A stretch of DNA of 51,709 bases, taken from positions 1-51,709 of the forward strand of contig JBLHPE010000011.1 of NCBI GenBank assembly GCA_047624005.1, written 5' to 3'. The translations under genes were made by a program, and so were the position numbers. Shown here one piece after another: positions 1-8,459 of this stretch. Origin of the DNA: Ascidiaceihabitans sp047624005. Lineage in GTDB: Bacteria > Pseudomonadota > Alphaproteobacteria > Rhodobacterales > Rhodobacteraceae. Position 1 is the first letter of the stretch. Each line of letters starts with the position of its first letter. The notes below the pieces were generated by a model. The model searched no databases. It saw only the letters and a program-made list of their open reading frames with translations, and was not told where the DNA came from.

Positions 1-2
1 AA

Positions 3-1202
3 GAGCTTGAGATTGAAAACGCATCAACCATGCGCAAAGGCGAAATGATGTTCCGAATTTTGCGTGAACGCGCAGATGAAGGTTGGGAAATCTCTGGCGA
101 CGGTGTTTTGGAAGTTCTGCAAGACGGATTTGGGTTCCTACGTTCGCCAGAAGCTAACTATCTGGCTGGTCCAGACGATATCTACGTTTCTCCTGAGATG
201 ATCCGCGCACTATCATTGCGCACAGGCGATACAATTTATGGTTTGATTAAAGCACCAGAAGAAGCAGAGCGTTATTTTGCTTTGACTGAAACCCAGCTGA
301 TCAACTTCGAAGATCCAATTAAGGCGAAACATAAGATCGCGTTCGATAACCTGACACCACTTTATCCGGATGAACGGATGAACATGGAAATCAGTGATCC
401 CTCTATCAAAGATCGTTCTGCCCGTATTATCGATTTGGTTGCACCCATTGGTAAAGGCCAGCGTTCTCTGATCGTGGCACCGCCGCGCACTGGTAAAACA
501 GTTTTGCTCCAAAATATCGCCAACAGCATCGAAAAGAACCACCCTGAGTGCTATCTGATCGTTTTGCTGATCGATGAGCGCCCAGAAGAAGTTACGGACA
601 TGCAGCGCTCTGTTAAGGGCGAGGTTGTGTCCTCGACCTTTGATGAACCAGCAACCCGCCACGTAGCCGTGTCAGAAATGGTGATCGAGAAAGCCAAACG
701 TCTGGTTGAGCACAAACGTGACGTAGTCATCCTGCTCGATTCTATCACCCGCTTGGGTCGTGCGTTTAACACTGTTGTTCCGTCGTCAGGTAAGGTTTTG
801 ACCGGTGGTGTGGATGCCAACGCTCTGCAACGCCCAAAACGTTTCTTTGGTGCGGCCCGTAACATTGAAGAGGGTGGATCGCTTACTATTATCGCGACGG
901 CGTTGATCGATACAGGCAGCCGTATGGATGAAGTCATCTTCGAAGAATTCAAAGGCACGGGTAACTCCGAAATTGTGCTAGATCGTAAGATGGCGGACAA
1001 GCGCGTGTTCCCAGCAATCGACATCTTGAAATCAGGCACGCGGAAAGAAGAGCTGTTGGTCGACAAGATCGACTTGCAGAAAACATTCGTTCTGCGCCGT
1101 ATTCTAAACCCGATGGGGACAACAGATGCGGTCGAGTTCTTGATTTCCAAATTGAAACAGACAAAGTCCAATGCAGAGTTCTTCGATTCAATGAACACAT
1201 AA
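3..1202 (+). CDS. rho: Transcription termination factor Rho (5' end cut by window)
   Basis: Rho is the hexameric RNA helicase/ATPase that ends transcription at C-rich unstructured RNA. The reading frame is open to the left edge; residues ELEIENAST precede the first Met at 30, so the N-terminus (roughly 20-30 residues by family length) lies outside. Visible parts are the cold-shock-like RNA-binding domain (motif GFGFLRSP), the P-loop PPRTGKT near position 490, the Walker B stretch DVVILLDSITRLGRA, and the Q-loop/R-loop region. The C-terminus FDSMNT is intact. It is first in a block with mnmE, mnmG, rsmG and parAB, an order known in many alphaproteobacteria. The 30-bp gap to mnmE has only a weak AT-rich inverted repeat. 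Confidence 0.97.
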   Translation, partial: ELEIENASTMRKGEMMFRILRERADEGWEISGDGVLEVLQDGFGFLRSPEANYLAGPDDIYVSPEMIRALSLRTGDTIYGLIKAPEEAERYFALTETQLINFEDPIKAKHKIAFDNLTPLYPDERMNMEISDPSIKDRSARIIDLVAPIGKGQRSLIVAPPRTGKTVLLQNIANSIEKNHPECYLIVLLIDERPEEVTDMQRSVKGEVVSSTFDEPATRHVAVSEMVIEKAKRLVEHKRDVVILLDSITRLGRAFNTVVPSSGKVLTGGVDANALQRPKRFFGAARNIEEGGSLTIIATALIDTGSRMDEVIFEEFKGTGNSEIVLDRKMADKRVFPAIDILKSGTRKEELLVDKIDLQKTFVLRRILNPMGTTDAVEFLISKLKQTKSNAEFFDSMNT

Positions 1203-1232
1203 CTTATTGTTCATTAACAATGGGTTAGACTA

Positions 1233-2510
1233 ATGGAAACGATTTTTGCCCTTGCCAGTGCTCAAGGTCGCGCTGGGGTCTCTGTCATTCGGCTTTCTGG
1301 GCCGGATGCCAAAGAAGTTGCATCCAAATTTGTGTTCACTCTGCCTGAAGATCGCGTAGCCGGGTTGCGAACGTTGACAGATGATGCCGGTGCTCCATTA
1401 GATGAGGCCCTAATTCTTCGATTTGATGCGCCGCACAGCTTTACAGGTGAAGACGTTGTGGAACTACATCTCCATGGCAGTATTGCGGTGGTGCAAGCGG
1501 TCCTATGCGTATTGGGTGACAGCGGTTTGGCGCGGTTGGCGCAACCGGGCGAATTTACGCGACGTGCTTTGGAAAATGGCAAAATGGACCTGGCTCAGGT
1601 TGAGGGATTGGCCGATCTGATTGAGTCAGAGACTGAAGCACAGCGCAAACAAGCACTTCGTGTTGTGTCAGGTTATCTTGGTCAATTGGTGGAGCGGTGG
1701 CGTTCATCACTTATTCGCGCTGCTGCGTTGATTGAAGCGACCATCGATTTTGTTGATGAAGATGTCCCGGTTGATGTTTCACCAGAGGTGCGCGATCTTT
1801 TAACGGTGGTTAAGTCTGACCTGATCAAGGAAATCGCGGGCAGTAAAGTTGCTGAACGTATTCGAGTTGGGTTTGAGGTGGCGATAGTCGGCGCTCCCAA
1901 TGCTGGGAAGTCCACATTGCTAAACGCTATAGCAGGCAGAGATGCTGCAATAACTTCCGAGATTGCAGGCACAACGCGTGATGTCATCGAGGTGCGCATG
2001 GATCTTAACGGGCTTCCGGTGACGATCCTAGACACTGCAGGTCTTCGGGACGGTAAGGATGCTGTCGAAGTGATTGGGATTGAGCGTGCATTAAAGCGGG
2101 CAGGCGATGCTGATCTGCGAATTTTTCTGGCTGGTAGAGAGGATGACCTACCGCTCACACAGCAATCCGATGATATCCGGATCACTCCAAAAGCTGACAT
2201 ATCAGGCGTCGGAGTTTCTGGAAAAACGGGGCAGGGCGTTTCCGAACTTCTGGTTCGCGTGCAGAATATCTTGGAAAAACGTTCGTCCCAAGCTGGTTTG
2301 GCAACTCACGAACGTCACCGCATTGCTATGCAATCTACGCTTGGTGCTTTAGATATTGTTTTACCTTTAGTCGACCAAGGTCCCGCGCATTATGATATAG
2401 CTGCCGAAGAATTACGTTCAGCCATTCGATCGCTAGAGGCGTTGGTGGGTCGAATAGATGTCGAAAACCTGTTAGACGAAATTTTCTCCAGCTTTTGTCT
2501 GGGCAAGTAA
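1233..2510 (+). CDS. mnmE: tRNA uridine-5-carboxymethylaminomethyl modification GTPase MnmE
   Basis: MnmE (TrmE) works with MnmG to install the cmnm5 group on the wobble uridine of certain tRNAs. The protein is 425 residues, normal for the family. It starts METIFALASA, typical of the tetrahydrofolate-binding N-terminal domain. A G domain is inserted in the helical region: G1 GAPNAGKS near residue 220, switch residues IAGTTRD, and G3 DTAGLRD. The C-terminal cysteine motif reads FCLGK, where FCIGK is usual; the catalytic cysteine is kept. Its partner mnmG begins 4 bp downstream, so the two enzymes of the complex are co-transcribed. Confidence 0.97.
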   Translation: METIFALASAQGRAGVSVIRLSGPDAKEVASKFVFTLPEDRVAGLRTLTDDAGAPLDEALILRFDAPHSFTGEDVVELHLHGSIAVVQAVLCVLGDSGLARLAQPGEFTRRALENGKMDLAQVEGLADLIESETEAQRKQALRVVSGYLGQLVERWRSSLIRAAALIEATIDFVDEDVPVDVSPEVRDLLTVVKSDLIKEIAGSKVAERIRVGFEVAIVGAPNAGKSTLLNAIAGRDAAITSEIAGTTRDVIEVRMDLNGLPVTILDTAGLRDGKDAVEVIGIERALKRAGDADLRIFLAGREDDLPLTQQSDDIRITPKADISGVGVSGKTGQGVSELLVRVQNILEKRSSQAGLATHERHRIAMQSTLGALDIVLPLVDQGPAHYDIAAEELRSAIRSLEALVGRIDVENLLDEIFSSFCLGK

Positions 2511-2514
2511 TGGA

Positions 2515-4383
2515 GTGTTTCACGTGAAACATTTTGATGTAATCGTTATTGGTGGCGGTCACGCTGGCACAGAGGCTGCACATGCGGCGGCACGTATCGG
2601 CGCGCAAACAGCCCTGGTCACAATGTCCAGAGATGGCATCGGTGTAATGTCTTGTAATCCAGCAATTGGCGGGTTGGGTAAGGGGCACCTGGTTCGAGAG
2701 ATTGACGCTTTAGACGGAGTTATGGGTCGTGTTGCTGACCTTGCAGGTATTCAATTTCGTTTGCTGAACAGAAAAAAAGGACCTGCGGTACAAGGTCCTC
2801 GTACTCAAGCAGATCGCAAAATTTATCAGCAATCCATGCTAAGCGAAACGGAAAATCGCAAGAACCTCTCGATTATCGTCGGTGAGGTGACAGATTTCTT
2901 GATGAATCGTGATAACGTAACCGGTGTTCAGCTTGCCGATGGGTCAGAAATCAACGCGAAGTGCGTGATCCTGACGACAGGTACGTTTTTGCGTGGAATT
3001 ATCCACATTGGGGATGTTTCGTATTCCGGTGGTCGGATGGGCGACAAAGCATCGGTCAAACTTGCAGAACGGATTGATTCATTTGAATTGCCACTTGGGC
3101 GCCTCAAGACCGGAACACCACCGCGTCTGGATGGTCGAACGATAAAATGGGACCTTCTTGAATCGCAAGACGGTGATGATGATCCATCACTGTTCTCGTT
3201 TCTATCGAAAGGGATTTCCGCGCGTCAGGTTTCGTGCGGGATGACTTATACCAATGAAAAAACGCATGACATCATACGCGAGAACCTAAAAAAGTCGGCA
3301 ATGTATGGCGGACATATCGATGGTATCGGACCACGTTACTGCCCGTCGATAGAAGACAAAATAGTTCGATTTGGCGAAAAAGACTCGCATTTGGTCTTTC
3401 TAGAGCCTGAGGGCTTGGATGATCATACTGTTTACCCCAATGGTATTTCGACATCCTTGCCTGAGTCGGTGCAAGAGGATTACGTAAAATCGATCTATGG
3501 TTTAGAGGACGTAAAAATCCTACAGCCTGGTTATGCAATCGAGTATGATTATGTGGATCCTCGTGTTTTGGATTCAACTTTGTCTCTTCCAACCGTTGGC
3601 GGGTTATATTTAGCGGGTCAAATCAACGGCACGACAGGGTACGAAGAGGCGGCAGCGCAAGGTATGGTGGCAGGGTTTAATGCCGCGCTGTCTGCATTGG
3701 GTCGTGAACCAGTAAACTTCAGTAGAAGCCAAAGCTATATCGGCGTCATGATCGATGATTTGACGACTCGTGGTGTGACAGAACCGTATCGTATGTTTAC
3801 TTCACGTGCTGAATTCAGATTATCGCTGCGCGCGGACAATGCGGACCAACGTTTGACCCCACTGGCAAAGTCACTTGGCGCTGCATCGCCTGAGAGGTTG
3901 TCGACCTTCGATGCAAAGATGGAACGTCTCGCTAAGGGACATGCAATGATTGGGGGTGAAACGTTTACTCCAAAACAAGCGAAGGCAGCGGGGATCGAAG
4001 TCAGTCAAGACGGGACACGCCGCACTGCCTATCAGATTTTGGCATTTCCGAATGTAAACTTCAGTGATTTATTGCCTCTGATGCCTGCGCTAGGGTCATT
4101 GGATGACGAAACTCAGCAGCAATTGTCTCGTGAGGCAACCTACGCCAACTATATCGCTCGCCAGCAACGCGATATTGACCGTATTGCGAAGGATGAAGCA
4201 CATGTAATCCCGTCATTGTTTAATTATAAGCCGATTGACGGTCTATCGAACGAGTTGAAGGCAAAATTGCAAGTCGTAAGACCTTCAACGCTCGCCCAAG
4301 CGGCGCGTATAGATGGTATGACGCCTGCTGCGTTGGCGCTTTTACTTTCAAAAATCAAACAATTTGAGAAACAGTCAGCATGA
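2515..4383 (+). CDS. mnmG: tRNA uridine-5-carboxymethylaminomethyl modification enzyme MnmG
   Basis: MnmG (GidA) is the FAD-binding partner of MnmE. The N-terminal dinucleotide fold VIVIGGGHAGTEAA and the signature SCNPAIGGLGKGH are present, followed by the C-terminal helical domain; 622 residues is the usual length. The start is uncertain. GTG at 2515 gives MFHVKHFDVIV, whereas GTG at 2524 has a GGAG sequence 8 bp upstream (2512-2515) and would give MKHFDVIV. In either case a perfect parS palindrome (2516-2531) covers the start region. The stop overlaps the rsmG ATG (ATGA), implying coupled translation. Confidence 0.96.
   Translation: MFHVKHFDVIVIGGGHAGTEAAHAAARIGAQTALVTMSRDGIGVMSCNPAIGGLGKGHLVREIDALDGVMGRVADLAGIQFRLLNRKKGPAVQGPRTQADRKIYQQSMLSETENRKNLSIIVGEVTDFLMNRDNVTGVQLADGSEINAKCVILTTGTFLRGIIHIGDVSYSGGRMGDKASVKLAERIDSFELPLGRLKTGTPPRLDGRTIKWDLLESQDGDDDPSLFSFLSKGISARQVSCGMTYTNEKTHDIIRENLKKSAMYGGHIDGIGPRYCPSIEDKIVRFGEKDSHLVFLEPEGLDDHTVYPNGISTSLPESVQEDYVKSIYGLEDVKILQPGYAIEYDYVDPRVLDSTLSLPTVGGLYLAGQINGTTGYEEAAAQGMVAGFNAALSALGREPVNFSRSQSYIGVMIDDLTTRGVTEPYRMFTSRAEFRLSLRADNADQRLTPLAKSLGAASPERLSTFDAKMERLAKGHAMIGGETFTPKQAKAAGIEVSQDGTRRTAYQILAFPNVNFSDLLPLMPALGSLDDETQQQLSREATYANYIARQQRDIDRIAKDEAHVIPSLFNYKPIDGLSNELKAKLQVVRPSTLAQAARIDGMTPAALALLLSKIKQFEKQSA
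2516..2531. promoter_or_regulatory. parS: parS centromere site 1 (in mnmG start region)
   Basis: The sequence TGTTTCACGTGAAACA is a perfect 16-bp palindrome identical to the widely conserved chromosomal parS consensus bound by ParB. It lies over the start region of mnmG, where it encodes F-H-V-K-H. The parB gene is 3.3 kb downstream. Binding by this cell's ParB is inferred from the exact match. Confidence 0.93.
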
Positions 4384-4994
4384 ATATTCCCGAATGGTTG
4401 AAGGCGGATGTTTCACGTGAAACATTTGAGCGTTTAGAAGGTTATGTAGCCCTCATAGAAAAGTGGAACCCTCGGATAAACTTGGTGTCAAAAGCTAGTC
4501 TCGTTAATTTGTGGGACAGACATATTTGGGATTCAGCGCAGATCTTTGATCTGGAAGCCAAAGATGGCTTATGGGCTGATTTTGGCAGTGGGGGAGGAAT
4601 GCCTGCAATCATATTGGCGATCTTTGCCAAGGAAATTCGGCCCAATACAACATTTCATTTGGTTGAAAGTGACCAAAGAAAATGTGCATTTCTACGTAAT
4701 GTGGTTAGAGAACTTGGTTTAAACGCGATCGTTTCAGCAGAGAGGATCGAAGAATTGGCCCCGCTGAATGCCGATGTCATTTGCGCGCGTGCACTAACTG
4801 ACCTCAAGGGTTTACTAGGTTTTGTTGAGCGACACTCTGCCGATGGCGGCATTGCGATCTTCCCAAAAGGCGAAACTTGGCAAAAAGAGATCGACCAAGC
4901 GCAAGAATTCTGGTCATTTGAGCATGAGGTATTTAAAAGCCAAACAAACTCGGACGCTGCTATTTTGAAAATCAAGGATATTGCCCGTGTCTGA
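4380..4994 (+). CDS. rsmG: 16S rRNA (guanine-N7)-methyltransferase RsmG
   Basis: RsmG (GidB) methylates N7 of G527 (E. coli numbering) in 16S rRNA; its loss gives low-level streptomycin resistance in other bacteria. The protein has 204 residues. The SAM-binding loop is DFGSGGGMPAIILAI, with HLVESDQRKCAFLRNV as the next conserved strand and helix. The ATG overlaps the mnmG stop by four bases, and the stop overlaps the likely parA GTG start, so translation is coupled on both sides. A second perfect parS site lies within codons 10-16, read as V-S-R-E-T. Confidence 0.96.
   Translation: MNIPEWLKADVSRETFERLEGYVALIEKWNPRINLVSKASLVNLWDRHIWDSAQIFDLEAKDGLWADFGSGGGMPAIILAIFAKEIRPNTTFHLVESDQRKCAFLRNVVRELGLNAIVSAERIEELAPLNADVICARALTDLKGLLGFVERHSADGGIAIFPKGETWQKEIDQAQEFWSFEHEVFKSQTNSDAAILKIKDIARV
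4409..4424. promoter_or_regulatory. parS: parS centromere site 2 (inside rsmG)
   Basis: This is a second exact copy of TGTTTCACGTGAAACA, 1893 bp from the first, near the 5' end of rsmG. It is read in a different codon phase (D-V-S-R-E-T) from the copy in mnmG, so the conserved element is the DNA and not a shared peptide. It lies about 0.6 kb upstream of parA. Confidence 0.93.
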
Positions 4995-5787
4995 CCCGAC
5001 GCGCCCTGATGGGCCTAAGATTATTGCAGTGGCCAATCAGAAGGGCGGCGTAGGGAAAACAACTACGACAATCAACCTGTCTGCTGCGCTTGCTGAAGCA
5101 GGTTTTCGAGTTCTTGTGGTTGATCTAGACCCTCAGGGCAATGCATCTACAGGCTTGGGGATCGAACAAGCGGATCGGGAATATACAACTTATGAACTTT
5201 TACTGGAGGATATTGACCTGAAGGATGTCATTCAAGCATCAAAGGTCGAAGATCTTTCAGTTATTCCAGCAACTGTTGATTTAAGTTCAGCCGATCTGGA
5301 ATTGATATCAAACGAAAAGCGTAGTTTTTTGCTGCATGATGCTTTGCGTCAAACGAAAATGGACGAGTATGAGTTTGATTTCATTCTTATCGACTGCCCG
5401 CCATCGCTGAATTTGTTGACAGTTAACGCTATGATTGCGTCCCATTCTGTCCTTGTACCTCTTCAAAGTGAGTTTTTTGCACTTGAAGGCTTGTCCCAGC
5501 TGATGTTGACGATCCGCGAAGTTCGTCAATCTGGTAATAAAGACTTGAGGATCGAAGGTGTCGTACTAACAATGTACGATAAGCGGAATAATCTATCTCA
5601 GCAGGTTGAACAGGACGCACGCGAGAATTTGGGCGATTTGGTTTTCGAAACAGTCATCCCGCGAAATGTACGTTTAAGTGAGGCACCATCTTTCGCTATG
5701 CCTGTTTTATCATATGATTCAACGTCAAAGGGGGCGATCGCGTATCGCGCTTTGGCGCAGGAATTGATCAAGAAGAATAATCTTTAA
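4987..5787 (+). CDS. parA: Chromosome-partitioning ATPase ParA
   Basis: ParA is the deviant-Walker ATPase that drives origin segregation by forming nucleoid-bound gradients released by ParB. The deviant P-loop KGGVGKTTT, the Walker A' strand DLDPQGNAST and the Walker B region DCPPSLNLLTVNA are all present. I chose GTG 4987 (266 residues) over TTG 4981 because AAGGA at 4974-4978 sits 8 bp upstream of the GTG and only 2 bp from the TTG. The start overlaps the rsmG stop. parB follows 20 bp later. Confidence 0.96.
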   Translation: MSDPTRPDGPKIIAVANQKGGVGKTTTTINLSAALAEAGFRVLVVDLDPQGNASTGLGIEQADREYTTYELLLEDIDLKDVIQASKVEDLSVIPATVDLSSADLELISNEKRSFLLHDALRQTKMDEYEFDFILIDCPPSLNLLTVNAMIASHSVLVPLQSEFFALEGLSQLMLTIREVRQSGNKDLRIEGVVLTMYDKRNNLSQQVEQDARENLGDLVFETVIPRNVRLSEAPSFAMPVLSYDSTSKGAIAYRALAQELIKKNNL

Positions 5788-5807
5788 TCTTAACGTGAGG
5801 GTTCGAC

Positions 5808-6701
5808 ATGGCTTTGGGTAACGACAAAAGACGCGGACTTGGCAGGGGCCTATCTGCATTGATGGCTGACGTTGCAGATGCTGAAACGAAAGAATCAGCA
5901 ACCGCTGGAAACTCTGATCGCCGGGTTCCAATCGAGCAAGTTGAACCAAATCCCGAACAACCGCGCAAACGATTTGAACAAGGTGACTTGGATGATCTGG
6001 CAGCGTCTATCAAAGAAAAAGGCGTTATCCAGCCACTGATCGTTCGTGTGCTGGACAATGGTCGGTTTCAGATTGTTGCGGGAGAGCGTCGTTGGCGTGC
6101 AGCGCAGATGGCGAACCTGCATGAATTGCCAGTTGTCATACGCCAATTTTCTGATGCTGAGGTGTTGGAAGTTGCGATTATCGAAAATATCCAACGTGCT
6201 GATCTAAACCCAATGGAAGAAGCCTTGGGGTATCGTCAGTTGATGGACCGCTTTGGTCACACGCAGGAAAAAATGGCGGAAGCACTTGGCAAAAGCCGTA
6301 GCCACATCGCTAACTTGTTACGTCTATTAAACCTGCCTGATGATGTAATTGAATTGGTGCGTGACGGCTCACTTTCGTCCGGTCACGCGCGAGCTTTGGT
6401 AACTGCAGATAATGCGTCAGAGTTGGCCAAGCTGATTGTTAAAGATGGGCTAAGCGTGCGTGCGACTGAGGCGCTGGTGAAATCGACGGCAGATGGTGGT
6501 ACAACACCAACGCGTGAACGGGCAAATCCTTCGCCGGCCAAAGATGCAGATACGAAAGCGTTGGAAGGTGACCTATCTGCTGGCTTGGGCATGAAGGTAA
6601 TATTGAATCACAAACCTGGATCAGAGAATGGCCAAATGACGATTCAATACGGCTCTCTCGAAGAGCTCGATGATCTTTGCCGTAAGCTAGGTGGCGGTTA
6701 G
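5808..6701 (+). CDS. parB: Chromosome-partitioning protein ParB (CTPase, parS-binding)
   Basis: ParB loads as a CTP-dependent clamp at parS and spreads along the DNA. Visible features are the N-terminal ParA-interaction segment (KRRGLGRGLSALM), the ParB/Srx CTP-binding motifs GERRWRA and ENIQRADLNP, the helix-turn-helix HTQEKMAEALGKSRSHIAN, and a C-terminal dimerisation domain. Length is 297 residues. GAGGG precedes the ATG. Its stop shares a TTAG tetranucleotide with the stop of convergent hemW, so no intergenic terminator exists. Its targets, two parS sites, are 1.4 and 3.3 kb upstream. Confidence 0.96.
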   Translation: MALGNDKRRGLGRGLSALMADVADAETKESATAGNSDRRVPIEQVEPNPEQPRKRFEQGDLDDLAASIKEKGVIQPLIVRVLDNGRFQIVAGERRWRAAQMANLHELPVVIRQFSDAEVLEVAIIENIQRADLNPMEEALGYRQLMDRFGHTQEKMAEALGKSRSHIANLLRLLNLPDDVIELVRDGSLSSGHARALVTADNASELAKLIVKDGLSVRATEALVKSTADGGTTPTRERANPSPAKDADTKALEGDLSAGLGMKVILNHKPGSENGQMTIQYGSLEELDDLCRKLGGG

Positions 6702-7867
6702 TCTTCTAAGAGACGTCGTAAGACCCCATTTAGTACCATAAACCCTTGATTTGAAATAGTAATTCTCTGTTCTGTAGAAACCAACAGTTTAAGGGATTCT
6801 AGTTCTAAAATGGCACTTGGGTCAATCTTGCGGCCTGAAAGCTGAAAATACCGATTTGGGTCTACGCCTTCTTTGAGGCGAAGGCCCATCAACAACAATT
6901 CACTCGCTTGATCTTCCATCAACAATGTTTCGCGCGGTTTTTCTGTTTCGCCGTACAGCGCGCCATCAAGCCAGCGTTTGGGATTGCTGAAGCATTCAGT
7001 TGCTGTCCGTCGACCATCCAAGGTTAATCGCCCATGCGCCCCCGGTCCGATCCCCACGTAATCACCGTACCGCCAGTAAATCAGATTGTGACGTGACTGT
7101 GCGCCGTCCCGCGCGTGGTTGGACACTTCGTAGGATGGCATTCCAGCGGCACCACATAAGTCTTGCGTCAGCTCGTACATATCGGCACCAAGGTCATCAT
7201 CGGGAAGGCCAGTCAACTTGCCAGCGTTATAGCGATCCCCAAATGCAGTTCCTTGTTCAACGGTCAGTTGGTAGAGAGAAAGATGATCTATCGCCATGTT
7301 TAGGGCCTGGGTCAATTCAGCTTCCCATTCCCTCAGAGTTTGGTTTTGGCGTCCATAGATCAGGTCGAAACTGACGCGATCAAATGTTCCTCGTGCAATA
7401 TCAAAAGCAGTCTGCGCTTCGGCGACGGAATGCATGCGCCCCAGTTGGCGTAGATCTTTGTCGTTTAACGCTTGAACACCCATTGATATACGATTGATGC
7501 CTGCCTGACGGAACGCTGCGAACCTGCCCGTTTCCACGGATGTCGGATTTGCCTCTAGGGTCGTTTCGAGCTCGTTGGCTGTAGGCCAAAGGCGATAAAT
7601 CTCTGCCATGATGTCTGCGACCACATCTGGATCCATCAAGCTGGGTGTGCCCCCACCAAAGAAAACGCTGTGCAAAACGCGCCCTTTGGTTTCAGAGGCT
7701 GCCCGTTTAAGTTCAGCAATATAGCCGTCCCGCCATGCCGAGTGGTCTATGTTGCGTGAGACGTGGCTGTTAAAATCGCAGTAAGGGCATTTGGCCGCGC
7801 AAAACGGCCAGTGGATATAAAGACCGAAGCCTCCATTTTCCCAATCTTCAACCAAAACAACCAGCAA
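6698..7867 (-). CDS. hemW: Radical SAM heme chaperone HemW
   Basis: This is a coproporphyrinogen-III-oxidase-like radical SAM protein of the HemW group, known as a heme-binding chaperone rather than a true HemN. The radical SAM motif CAAKCPYC follows GLYIHWPF, and the HemW-type C-terminal domain is present. The start is uncertain: TTG at 7867 is the longest, and TTG at 7855 gives MVEDWENGG with an 8-bp overlap of the rdgB stop. No convincing Shine-Dalgarno sequence exists for either. It is last in the rph-rdgB-hemW run and overlaps parB tail to tail by 4 bp. Confidence 0.93.
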   Translation of the reverse strand: MLVVLVEDWENGGFGLYIHWPFCAAKCPYCDFNSHVSRNIDHSAWRDGYIAELKRAASETKGRVLHSVFFGGGTPSLMDPDVVADIMAEIYRLWPTANELETTLEANPTSVETGRFAAFRQAGINRISMGVQALNDKDLRQLGRMHSVAEAQTAFDIARGTFDRVSFDLIYGRQNQTLREWEAELTQALNMAIDHLSLYQLTVEQGTAFGDRYNAGKLTGLPDDDLGADMYELTQDLCGAAGMPSYEVSNHARDGAQSRHNLIYWRYGDYVGIGPGAHGRLTLDGRRTATECFSNPKRWLDGALYGETEKPRETLLMEDQASELLLMGLRLKEGVDPNRYFQLSGRKIDPSAILELESLKLLVSTEQRITISNQGFMVLNGVLRRLLED

Positions 7868-8459
7868 TCAGTTTGCTAAATGCATTGGCGCGGTGGCTGA
7901 TTAGGTTCTTTGCATCATGATCCATTTCAGCGAACGTGATGTTATGGCCTGTTGGCATAAACATTGGATCATATCCGTGACCTAGTTTACCGCGCATAGG
8001 CCAGACAAGCGTACCCTCAACCGTGCCCTCAAACACCTCGTCATGCCCATCAGGCCAAGCCATCACAAGGGTCGAACAGAACCTTGCAGTGCGTGGATGC
8101 GGTGCGTTTTTTTCTTCAAGCAAGTTGTGTGTCTTAGTCATTGCCATGATAAAGTCACGTCCGTTCGGAGTTTCGGCCCAATCCGCGGTGTAGACACCAG
8201 GTGCACCATTCAGTCCGTCAACCTGAATACCTGAATCATCGGACAGCGCGGGTAGCCCAGTCGCCTTAACGGCGGCGTGGGCCTTGATCCGTGCGTTTCC
8301 GACAAACGTGTTTTCGGTCTCTTCCGGCTCGGCCAAATTCATTTCAGCCGCACCGATAACGTTCACCCCAAGTGGCAGGAAAAGCTGTTCCATCTCTTCC
8401 AATTTACCCGCGTTGTGTGTTGCCACTAACAAACGGTCTAGGGTGAACTTGCGGGTCAT
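7848..8459 (-). CDS. rdgB: XTP/dITP diphosphatase (RdgB/HAM1 family)
   Basis: RdgB hydrolyses non-canonical purine nucleoside triphosphates (dITP, XTP) and keeps them out of DNA and RNA. Length is 203 residues. Family motifs are the N-terminal ATHNAGKLEE, LSDDSGIQVD with the catalytic aspartates, and the C-terminal SHRANAFSKL. The ATG overlaps the rph stop (ATGA), and the 3' end overlaps the start of hemW. The rph-rdgB-hemW order is common in alphaproteobacteria. It is one of four nucleotide-cleaning hydrolases in this window, with mutT and two other Nudix proteins. Confidence 0.95.
   Translation of the reverse strand: MTRKFTLDRLLVATHNAGKLEEMEQLFLPLGVNVIGAAEMNLAEPEETENTFVGNARIKAHAAVKATGLPALSDDSGIQVDGLNGAPGVYTADWAETPNGRDFIMAMTKTHNLLEEKNAPHPRTARFCSTLVMAWPDGHDEVFEGTVEGTLVWPMRGKLGHGYDPMFMPTGHNITFAEMDHDAKNLISHRANAFSKLIAGCFG

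Noticed and set aside
1206..1221. ATTGTT-CATT-AACAAT hairpin between rho and mnmE as a terminator
   Set aside because: The stem is AT-only apart from two pairs and has no T-run; termination is unlikely and the genes are probably co-transcribed.
2999..3007. TTATCCACA DnaA box in mnmG
   Set aside because: It is a single box inside conserved coding sequence with no cluster or AT-rich unwinding region, so it does not mark an origin.
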